This document shows positions 7,063 through 12,550 of a stretch of DNA of 12,550 bases, piece by piece. Position numbers and translations under genes: made by a program. Source of the stretch: Bacteroidales bacterium (GTDB taxonomy: Bacteria > Bacteroidota > Bacteroidia > Bacteroidales > Paludibacteraceae); assembly GCA_900766775.1 (NCBI GenBank), contig CAAFXN010000101.1:1-12550 (forward strand). Reading direction: 5' to 3'. Each line of letters opens with the position of its first letter. Position 1 is the stretch's first letter. The notes under the pieces were generated by a model that ran no database searches, was not told where the DNA came from, and saw only the letters and a list, made by a program, of their open reading frames with translations.

Positions 7063-7152
7063 AACCACTCCGACTACTCCGACTACTCCGACTACTCCGA
7101 TTATTCAGACTATTCAGACTACTCCGATTACTCCGATAACTCCGATAACTCA
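7063..7152 (+). repeat. Degenerate tandem array of a 9-mer (GACTACTCC)
   Basis: Nine 9-bp units run from 7072 to 7152, preceded by a degenerate tenth (AACCACTCC) at 7063. Three units are exact GACTACTCC. The others vary as GAT, TAT or AAT-type changes and TCA. Read from 7072 the units give seven Asp-Tyr-Ser followed by two Asp-Asn-Ser triplets. All differences except the Tyr-to-Asn change are silent in that frame, whereas the other frames would change residues. That frame is open from 6859 to 7263 but has no ATG, GTG or TTG start before the array. It overlaps the end of the 6497 gene in a different frame. Confidence 0.85.
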
Positions 7153-7179
7153 GCCCCCTCCCATAAAACAAAAGTAACA

Positions 7180-7227
7180 AACCAAGTGGGTCAACTTAAA
7201 CGAACGTTTAAATTGACCCACTTGGTT
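7180..7227. terminator. 48-bp near-perfect palindrome with T-run, probable terminator
   Basis: Arms 7180-7202 and 7205-7227 pair at every position except 7195/7212, around a 2-base centre. On the plus strand the stem is followed by TTGCTTTTT (7227-7235), so it probably ends transcription of the gene at 6497. It could also stop transcripts from the leftward promoter at 7300-7331, although the T-run on that side is interrupted. Each arm contains the 18-mer AGTGGGTCAATTTAAACG (the left arm with one change), which recurs at 7446-7463. The structure may therefore have another role, such as a protein-binding site or a mobile-element end. Confidence 0.75.
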
Positions 7228-7299
7228 GCTTTTTGTGTGGCTTGTTGTCTTCGGGTTATTGGATGAACAATAAACATCAAGCAACTATCAAAACGTTTG

Positions 7300-7331
7300 C
7301 AAAGGTACAATATTTTTTTGTAACTTGCAAA
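7300..7331 (-). promoter_or_regulatory. Leftward consensus promoter without an obvious gene
   Basis: On the minus strand TTTG (7331-7328) and TACCTTTG (7307-7300) are separated by 20 bp, the same geometry as the rpsL promoter. Transcription should start near 7294 and would reach the palindrome at 7227-7180 after about 70 nt. The only frame in that interval is complement 7191-7277 (28 codons), and it ends inside the palindrome. The product could be a short non-coding RNA or an antisense transcript into the tandem array. Confidence 0.65.
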
Positions 7332-7445
7332 TTTTTGCAAATAAAACTTGCAAAAAGTTTGTAATTAGCTGAAATTTATTAAACTGCCTATTTTTATGTT
7401 AAGACAGTAGTAAGTAGAGTTGAGTATGGTGTTTTTGTACGTGTT

Positions 7446-7483
7446 AGTGGGTCAATTTAAACGTTCCTTTAAACTTACCCACC
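7446..7483. repeat. Second palindrome with the 18-bp motif, upstream of the sigma-factor operon
   Basis: The left arm 7446-7463 is exactly AGTGGGTCAATTTAAACG, identical to the minus-strand arm at 7205-7222. The right arm (7466-7483, minus strand) matches it at 14 of 18 positions. The palindrome ends 88 bp before the first ATG of the sigma-factor operon. It could be an operator for that operon or the end of a small mobile element. Confidence 0.75.
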
Positions 7484-7571
7484 CGTAAAAAGGCTATTTC
7501 ATTAAACCACAATACATTATACACAAAAAAGTAAAACAAATCATTACCGGTTTCTTATCGCGACATACCAA

Positions 7572-8168
7572 ATGCACACAAATACTCTTAATATGACAGA
7601 TCAGCAGATTGTAACTGCTCTTTTGCAACGCGACAAAGAAATCACGCGCACTTTCTTCTATATCAAATGTTTTCCGCTTTTCAACTCTATATTTGAACAC
7701 TATTATACGGATTGCAGCAGTTGTCTTGAATTTATCAACGAGATATACATTCACATAATGTCCCCACAAGATGTTACTGGCTTGTGTAAACTAGAGAATT
7801 TTCGCTTCGAAAGCAGTCTCTATACATGGATAAAAACGGTGTGCTTGTTCTATTGTTACGCCCGTTTTGAACAAAAACAACGCATTCCCATTGACAATAA
7901 TAACGACCCGACAGATAGAAATATACCCATTCAGGAATCTATACAAATAGACTTAACATCCATTAACCACGACGACATAAACGTCATCCTACAATTAATG
8001 CCCAATGCTCGATACCGAGAACTTATCCGCCTACGTTACTTGGAGGGTTTCTCAAATGAAGCGACTGCCCAGAAGTTAGGTATGACAATGGATAATTATT
8101 ACAACAAACACAAACTTGCTAAAGAACAGTACATACAAGTATGGAAAAAAGAAAATCACAATGAATAA
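7572..8168 (+). CDS. ECF-type RNA polymerase sigma factor
   Basis: This protein is predicted to direct RNA polymerase to a small set of promoters. At 198 aa it has the two-domain ECF layout. A region-2-like helical part (about residues 25-105) includes CLEFINEIYIHI and the typical SLYTWIKTVCLFYCYARFEQ segment. A variable linker (105-132) follows. Region 4 (about 135-192, QLMPNARYRELIRLRYLEGF onward) has the expected pattern of a helix-turn-helix, SNEATAQKLGMTMDNYYNKH. Region 2 is poorly conserved and unusually rich in Phe, Tyr and Cys. An alternative start at Met8 (7593) gives MTDQQIVTALLQRDKE, which looks more like a family N-terminus. The gene heads a six-gene operon and its stop overlaps the next start (ATGAATAA), so it probably controls its own cluster. 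The target promoter is not visible. Confidence 0.85.
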   Translation: MHTNTLNMTDQQIVTALLQRDKEITRTFFYIKCFPLFNSIFEHYYTDCSSCLEFINEIYIHIMSPQDVTGLCKLENFRFESSLYTWIKTVCLFYCYARFEQKQRIPIDNNNDPTDRNIPIQESIQIDLTSINHDDINVILQLMPNARYRELIRLRYLEGFSNEATAQKLGMTMDNYYNKHKLAKEQYIQVWKKENHNE

Positions 8169-8565
8169 GCATTTCTCTCCCATAATATCAGAAGAAAAGT
8201 TTGCAGCATGGCTGGATGGCATGCTACCACCTACTGAAATGCAAGAGGTTGCTCAAATGATAAACGAAGATAGCAACATGCAGGCCATTCTCTCTTCACT
8301 TCAAGAGGTAGATGATACCTTGTGGGACTACTCCGACAACCCAATCATATCCTCACCACTGACCAATCCCCTCATATCCACCGACTTTGAGTTACCGGAC
8401 ATCCCATCTTGGCCTATCATAGTCCCCATTCCATCTACACAAGTCAACCTAACTCCCGACTTCTTGCCGGATAATAGTTTTGACACACCATCCACCATTG
8501 AAACACAGGATTCGGAAAATTCTCTAATAGATATGCAGACGGATGTAAATGATACAAACTTCTAA
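8161..8565 (+). CDS. Putative soluble anti-sigma-like protein, 134 aa
   Basis: The start chosen is the ATG at 8161, which overlaps the sigma-factor stop. An upstream in-frame ATG at 8116 lies inside the sigma gene and would add 15 unlikely residues. Residues 8-52 (ISEEKFAAWLDGMLPPTEMQ, then EVAQMINEDSNMQAILSSLQ) match the general pattern of the N-terminal helical domain of anti-sigma factors, E..aaylDG.l...E...v...i..d..., though without zinc ligands. Residues 53-134 are acidic and rich in Pro, Ser and Thr (for example LPDIPSWPIIVPIP), probably disordered, with no membrane segment. Translational coupling to the sigma gene supports an anti-sigma or sigma-partner role. Without a membrane anchor, signalling would have to be cytoplasmic or pass through the membrane proteins encoded downstream. 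The family assignment is tentative. Confidence 0.7.
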   Translation: MNKHFSPIISEEKFAAWLDGMLPPTEMQEVAQMINEDSNMQAILSSLQEVDDTLWDYSDNPIISSPLTNPLISTDFELPDIPSWPIIVPIPSTQVNLTPDFLPDNSFDTPSTIETQDSENSLIDMQTDVNDTNF

Positions 8566-8577
8566 ATCTCCCTTTTT

Positions 8578-9636
8578 ATGTTAGAATTATTCACAGAACT
8601 AATGAATGGTTGCGGACCGTTTTGGATTGCCAATTCTGTTACAGCCACTGTTCTCGGCGTAGGGAACCGCAATAGACAACTCCAAAATGCTGAAGAAAAT
8701 AAAGAATTTCAATGGGAGTTGCAACGTGCCCGTGATATTTCGCAAAACGATATCGAAGCTCAGAAGATTGCACATCAACGTATGATGATGAGTCTGTATC
8801 GCCGGTGGCAGCGCGAAGAACGCGCACAACAGGTCATTAATATGGACGCAAAAATACAATTGCCATTCTATACAAACAATTGGCCGTTAGCTTTGGATCC
8901 TTCTGTTATTCTTGGCTTAATCCGGCAAAAAACTCCTCAACAGAGTATGAATGTTATTATGCTCCGCACACCCCTTCTGGCAGGAGCGAAAGGGCAAATG
9001 AACAACCGAGAGAACTATGTAGTACAACAGGAGAAAGATCGTATATACAAAGTATTAGAACATAATATCGCAACGGGCATGGGGCAAATAGGAGATGTTA
9101 CGTTCCGAAAAGATGCCGGTAGCAAGAAAGAGAATTACACCAATGCGGATATAATGAATATCCATTTCTTGATGGGCAGCATTCCAACCTTGGTAATCAT
9201 GCCGAAGTATCAAGATAATCAAATATTCCTCAGTGCCGCGATGTGGGATGAACAAGCCACAAGACCACTCATCCAACCGCTATTCGCCATGTACCACGAC
9301 CCTATTCTCGCTCGAGACGATGAAAATTATCGGAATGAAGTGATAGAAAAACTCCATTTTACCATCTCTATTATTACAGCCACTATCCGAGACCAATATG
9401 CCATGCTCACATGGGGCAAACAACCAACTCTTTCGGTACTATTAGACGGAAATGAGCGTATGAAACAATATGCGCTCGAAAACAAAGGGATACGGAACTT
9501 TTTATTACAAGAGAATGAGAGCACACGCAAAGCATTGGAAGCCAACGCCCCGAAATTACTTGAGGTATATGCACAAGCCGATGTAGACTACATGCTGCGC
9601 TCGCTACAAGAACAAAATAAAATGTTGAACGCTTAA
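8578..9636 (+). CDS. Unknown 352-aa protein: hydrophobic N-terminus, coiled coil, WPL domain
   Basis: No named family is recognised. Residues 9-30 (MNGCGPFWIANSVTATVLGV) are hydrophobic and may insert in or lie on the membrane. Residues 31-90 are highly charged and helical, consistent with a coiled coil. From about residue 95 comes a domain shared with the next gene: FYTNNWPLALDP, then NVIMLRTP, a helix, VTFRKDAGSKKENY, then GSIPTLVIMPKYQDNQIFLS and AAMWDEQ (about 201-226). A helical region (248-285, EKLHFTISIITATIRDQYAM) and PTLSVLLDGNERMKQYALEN follow. The C-terminus is helical and ends QEQNKMLNA. It lies 12 bp after the preceding gene and 12 bp before its longer paralogue. Function is unknown; it may be a structural or sensory partner of the 631-aa protein. 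Confidence 0.85.
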   Translation: MLELFTELMNGCGPFWIANSVTATVLGVGNRNRQLQNAEENKEFQWELQRARDISQNDIEAQKIAHQRMMMSLYRRWQREERAQQVINMDAKIQLPFYTNNWPLALDPSVILGLIRQKTPQQSMNVIMLRTPLLAGAKGQMNNRENYVVQQEKDRIYKVLEHNIATGMGQIGDVTFRKDAGSKKENYTNADIMNIHFLMGSIPTLVIMPKYQDNQIFLSAAMWDEQATRPLIQPLFAMYHDPILARDDENYRNEVIEKLHFTISIITATIRDQYAMLTWGKQPTLSVLLDGNERMKQYALENKGIRNFLLQENESTRKALEANAPKLLEVYAQADVDYMLRSLQEQNKMLNA

Positions 9637-9648
9637 TCCTCCTATAAG

Positions 9649-11544
9649 ATGCCGCTTATCTCTACAACAGCCACAGCAGTCATGTTGCTCACCAATGTGG
9701 GACTGCAATTATTCAACAATTGGCGTAATGCGCAAACCAACGAAGAAATAACTCGCAAGCAACAAGAATTTCAGCGTGCAGCACAAGAGCATAATCACGA
9801 CCGCATGATGGAACTGCTGCGGGAAGGACAAGCCTTGCAACAGCAATGGGAAACAGAAAACCACGAGCAGCGACTCAAAAACATCAATGATGACTTCGAT
9901 ACGCTCATCAACCAAACGTTCTTTCAATACGCACTGCAAAATTCATGGCCTCTGACGGTGCTTCCGATGGTTATGAAAAACCAAACATTGTGGAGTTCTC
10001 GAACCAATCGCAACGAGGACATCGCCTTGCACGTTATTCTGACACCTTCCAACAGCCCCAATTTTAACAATGCTGTTTTCCCGCAAATAGAATTAGGACT
10101 TGAAGCGTTCTTCCATCACCATTGGAACACAATGTCTTCACATCCCCTTATCTTCTATTCAGGTGCGTGGAAGAGTGCCACTGCCCCCACGGAGAACGAT
10201 ATAGCATTACTAAGAACCCACCTGAAGAGTCTGCCGATACTAATGGTAACACCCTATTTCCAACCGGATGGAAATAATGAACTCGTTTTCAATATCAACA
10301 TGTGGGGAATGGGAAACACACAACAAACAACAAGTAACAACATTGACCTATCACAACAAATTACCATCCAACCCTCAGAGCAAGAGTTCTCGTATTACAA
10401 AATCTATGCACCAACTACCACCTATAGCGATGAGCTTAAGGCTACAACAATAGAGGAATTTGTGCCATACCTGCAATGTATAATCGGCTACCTCGCCGAT
10501 GTTTACTTCTGGTCTGCCCACAATCGTCCCCCCATCCTCCCCACACTACTTACTATCGGTGCCGTGAATACGGATGGAATGAAATATCTTGTAGACAACG
10601 CTCATCTTCAATACTCAAATTTGCTGAATAATGACATTAAAGGTATCTTATGTGGTGATGAAATTTTCAAAGAGGATAATCGTGTCATTGACTTATACAA
10701 AGGTATTAAGATGCTTTGGAACGATGATTCCTTAAACCAACTCTTAAATAAAGCCAAACAGCAAAGTATAGATATTGAGTTTATATATCTGGAGAATCTA
10801 CAAAGTATCTGTGAGTATATAAATTTACACCAAAAAGAATTTTTCGAACCTACTGACTTCATTTTCACGCTATGGAACGATGATGTTATAATTGGAACTT
10901 TCGTCAACCAAGAAAATGTAGCTGCATTAACCAATAATTTATGCTATCGTTATTACATATTTTACAAACACGAACCTTATTCTCTTTCACCCCTGTCCGA
11001 TATTGAATACTATAAATATAATATAAATCTTTTAAAAATCACTCAAATGGAAAAGAAAAAAGAAAATCCTGTTTCCAAGTACAGGGAGAGATTAGGAGAA
11101 ATTCTAATCAAACATGGAGAGTATCTTCGAAGTAAAAGAACTATCGGGGAAGAATCGGCTCAAGCATCTGATGTATGGGGAGTTCCACGCGCTGAGTCTA
11201 ATGAGTCGGACTATACATTAGAAGATTTTTGTAACTTTTTTGTTTCTGCTATCAACGAACAAAAAGTAGCAGCAGAGACCATTGACTCAATGTCAATAAG
11301 TGTTGTCTTAGATTGGCTGGAGCAATTAAATCTTTCTAATATCGATGCAGATAGATTGTATCTATTAAAACATTATGTAAATAAATATCAGCGCTACATG
11401 TATTGTGCATTCCTCGGCAATGGGAAGTCCGTACTTTTAGATGACCTAAGGCTTACCAAATGCTACATTAGTAAAGTTGATAGTCCGGAAATGAAGGATC
11501 TGTTCCAAAATAAACCATTGTATGTTGTAACTTTTGAAAAATAA
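9649..11544 (+). CDS. Unknown 631-aa protein, paralogue of the preceding gene with an extra C-terminal half
   Basis: Residues 1-22 (MPLISTTATAVMLLTNVGLQ) form a likely membrane anchor. Residues 25-85 are a Gln/Glu/Arg-rich coiled coil. Residues 91-330 follow the preceding protein block by block: FFQYALQNSWPLTVLPMVM, LHVILTP, LIFYSGAWKSATAPTENDIA, LKSLPILMVTPYFQP, ELVFNINMWG, then PTLLTIGAVNTDGMKYLVDN. The extra 300 residues are mostly helical with two LWNDD segments (357 and 408), a Lys/Glu-rich stretch (466-500), an acidic helical part (520-545), and a final strand-rich piece ending NKPLYVVTFEK. I see no known catalytic motif. Base composition falls within the gene, from 32 G/C in 9781-9840 to 15 in 11021's surrounding block 10981-11040, which suggests the C-terminal half has a separate history. 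Adjacent genes lie 12 and 8 bp away. Confidence 0.85.
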   Translation: MPLISTTATAVMLLTNVGLQLFNNWRNAQTNEEITRKQQEFQRAAQEHNHDRMMELLREGQALQQQWETENHEQRLKNINDDFDTLINQTFFQYALQNSWPLTVLPMVMKNQTLWSSRTNRNEDIALHVILTPSNSPNFNNAVFPQIELGLEAFFHHHWNTMSSHPLIFYSGAWKSATAPTENDIALLRTHLKSLPILMVTPYFQPDGNNELVFNINMWGMGNTQQTTSNNIDLSQQITIQPSEQEFSYYKIYAPTTTYSDELKATTIEEFVPYLQCIIGYLADVYFWSAHNRPPILPTLLTIGAVNTDGMKYLVDNAHLQYSNLLNNDIKGILCGDEIFKEDNRVIDLYKGIKMLWNDDSLNQLLNKAKQQSIDIEFIYLENLQSICEYINLHQKEFFEPTDFIFTLWNDDVIIGTFVNQENVAALTNNLCYRYYIFYKHEPYSLSPLSDIEYYKYNINLLKITQMEKKKENPVSKYRERLGEILIKHGEYLRSKRTIGEESAQASDVWGVPRAESNESDYTLEDFCNFFVSAINEQKVAAETIDSMSISVVLDWLEQLNLSNIDADRLYLLKHYVNKYQRYMYCAFLGNGKSVLLDDLRLTKCYISKVDSPEMKDLFQNKPLYVVTFEK

Positions 11545-11552
11545 AATTAGTT

Positions 11553-12008
11553 ATGGCTTTTTTTTCTGATTTATGGAATGGCATCAAGGGTGTTGGTTCC
11601 AGTTTATTAGATGTATGTGGAATTATAGTAAACAAATTAGTTGATGGTGTATTTTGGCTTGTTAACAAAGTCTTTGACGCGGTAGACGCAATTATAGACT
11701 TATTTGATTGGATATTAAAAAAAATCGGCAATATTTTTTCACCTTCCGACCAAGAGGGAACAGTAATCGTTTTACCTACAACACCCCCAGAAGTAAATAA
11801 GCTTATTAAAGACTTAGGGGACAAAGGTGTTATTACAGCACCGACAATAGTTAAACTTAACCAAAGAAAAGCCGCGCTTCAAGTAATCCAAAACGAAAAA
11901 GGCGAAATTAAGCAAATGGTTGTGGCTGGATCGGAGAAAGGTTTCTCAGGCGACATTGAAACCGCAATGGAGCAAGGAATATTGTATAAAATACCTGTCG
12001 AACTCTAA
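11553..12008 (+). CDS. Unknown 151-aa protein with hydrophobic/amphipathic helical N-terminus
   Basis: Residues 1-62 are one long hydrophobic to amphipathic stretch: FFSDLWNGIKGVGSSLLD, VCGIIVNKLVDGVFWLVNKV, FDAVDAIIDLFDWILKKIGN. Aromatic and aliphatic residues repeat at helical spacing, interrupted by single Asp or Lys residues. This resembles membrane-active or pore-forming helices, and also the helical segments of phage tape-measure proteins. A short linker (63-74) precedes a compact alpha/beta domain (about 75-151) containing TTPPEVNKLIKDLGDKGVIT, ALQVIQNEKGEIKQMVV and a terminal GILYKIPVEL. The terminal part resembles the end of the next gene's protein. There is no classical signal peptide. 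It is co-transcribed, 8 bp after the 631-aa gene. A membrane-perturbing effector is possible but is inference only. Confidence 0.78.
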   Translation: MAFFSDLWNGIKGVGSSLLDVCGIIVNKLVDGVFWLVNKVFDAVDAIIDLFDWILKKIGNIFSPSDQEGTVIVLPTTPPEVNKLIKDLGDKGVITAPTIVKLNQRKAALQVIQNEKGEIKQMVVAGSEKGFSGDIETAMEQGILYKIPVEL

Positions 12009-12020
12009 AAAGATTAAGTT

Positions 12021-12443
12021 ATGTCACTCATTCCAAAAGTAACGGCAATTTGCGCCGTAATCGCTGCTGCAGCTTATGCAGCATTCAGACACATTTCTAA
12101 AAATAACATCTCAAAAATCCCTGTTGATGAAACATTAACAGATAAGAAGTTTCAACGAATAAACAACTTGAACTTACCGGATCTATTACAATGGGTAGAA
12201 GACAATATACCCAACGACTTTACAAAGGGGAAAATTAGAATCTTTCCTCAAGACAAGACTCCGGAGCTGATGAATAAAAGAGTAGATATCCCTCGTGATA
12301 CATTGTTAAAATGTGTATATTTTGATGTGGTCAACGAAGAAGATACCATTGTCTTATACAAGCTTGTTTTACCCAATAGCATCTCGGAAGATTTAAGTAT
12401 CATAAAGCAAGGAAAGTTATATTGCATTCCGCTCGAAAGATAA
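12021..12443 (+). CDS. Unknown 140-aa protein with one N-terminal membrane segment
   Basis: Residues 7-23 (VTAICAVIAAAAYAAFR) form a single Ala-rich transmembrane helix, followed by the positively charged HISKNNISK, which favours a cytoplasmic C-terminal domain. The soluble part (about 40-140) starts with a helix, LNLPDLLQWVEDNIP. It continues with IRIFPQDKTPELMNKRVDIP, KCVYFDVVNEEDTIVLYKLV, and ends IIKQGKLYCIPLER. The last 55 or so residues align by eye with residues 79-151 of the preceding protein (TPPEVNKLI with TPELMNKRV, and GILYKIPVEL with GKLYCIPLER). It is the last gene visible in the operon, 12 bp after its neighbour. The following 107 bp show no terminator. Function is unknown. Confidence 0.78.
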   Translation: MSLIPKVTAICAVIAAAAYAAFRHISKNNISKIPVDETLTDKKFQRINNLNLPDLLQWVEDNIPNDFTKGKIRIFPQDKTPELMNKRVDIPRDTLLKCVYFDVVNEEDTIVLYKLVLPNSISEDLSIIKQGKLYCIPLER

Positions 12444-12550
12444 TGTGAATAAATAGCAATTCTCCCTAAGTCTCAATGGCGCAACACAAATAAGTTAAAA
12501 ACAAATGTATCCATAGAAAGATTGTTTAAGAGAATCATTGTATCATTCAT

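Larger units (their letters stand above)
7022..7571. other. Repeat- and palindrome-rich intergenic region
   Basis: This 550-bp stretch holds no convincing gene. In order it contains a C-run followed by an A-run (about 7038-7053), a 9-bp tandem array (7063-7152), a 48-bp palindrome with a T-run (7180-7235), a leftward consensus promoter (7300-7331) among four TTGCAA hexamers (7297-7353), an AT-rich segment, and a second palindrome (7446-7483). I found no consensus -33/-7 promoter for the sigma-factor operon that begins at 7572. Confidence 0.7.

Noticed and set aside
6855..7139. Open frame giving a Leu-Arg repeat (LRLLRLLRLF) over the 9-bp array
   Set aside because: In this frame the unit-to-unit changes alter residues (Leu/Phe). 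It overlaps the 6497 gene out of frame, so the silent Asp-Tyr-Ser frame is the better reading of the array.
7063..7152. CRISPR-like array
   Set aside because: The 9-bp units are contiguous, with no spacers, so this is a simple tandem repeat.
7191..7277. 28-codon minus-strand frame downstream of the orphan promoter
   Set aside because: It lacks a ribosome-binding site, ends inside the palindrome, and its last codons come from the repeat motif. A non-coding transcript is more likely.
7494..7769. Minus-strand 91-codon open frame at the start of the sigma gene
   Set aside because: It is antisense to the sigma factor, has no promoter, and its composition looks like a shadow.
12473..12550. Minus-strand open frame entering from the right edge (25 residues to the stop)
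   Set aside because: It is too short to judge. The sequence shows no family signature, and its ATG coincides with the window edge, so it may be chance.

Overview
The window comes from a member of the Bacteroidota, most likely the Bacteroidales. Two signs support this. First, the str and S10 ribosomal clusters are fused (rpsL-rpsG-fusA-rpsJ-rplC-rplD-rplW-rplB) with no tuf gene between fusA and rpsJ. Second, three promoters match the Bacteroidota consensus (TTG/TTTG, a 20-bp spacer, then TAnnTTTG) exactly. Most genes lack a strong Shine-Dalgarno sequence, as is usual in this phylum. I cannot name the genus.

Layout: positions 1-5949 hold eight minus-strand genes of the translation machinery, read leftward from a promoter at 6083-6114, with rplB cut by the window edge. 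Positions 5950-6496 are a divergent regulatory region. A second consensus promoter at 6342-6372 drives a plus-strand gene of unknown function (6497-7021) with an extreme C-over-G strand skew. Downstream lie a 9-bp tandem array (7063-7152), a 48-bp near-perfect palindrome that probably terminates transcription (7180-7227), a minus-strand promoter with no obvious gene (7300-7331), and a second palindrome (7446-7483) that shares an 18-bp motif with the first.

Positions 7572-12443 hold a tight six-gene plus-strand operon, the most interesting part of the window. It encodes an ECF-type sigma factor, a small soluble protein resembling the N-terminus of an anti-sigma factor, two tandem paralogues (352 and 631 aa) that each start with a hydrophobic segment and a charged helical/coiled-coil stretch followed by a shared unknown domain, a 151-aa protein with a hydrophobic/amphipathic helical N-terminus, and a 140-aa protein with one N-terminal membrane segment. 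The last two proteins, and perhaps the end of the 631-aa protein, appear to share a small C-terminal domain. I read the operon as a self-regulated, membrane-associated multi-protein system of unknown function. Stress response, defence or inter-bacterial conflict are possible but not shown by the sequence.

The ribosomal part is ordinary apart from small intergenic repeats and hairpins. The accessory right half holds nearly all of the unexplained structure.
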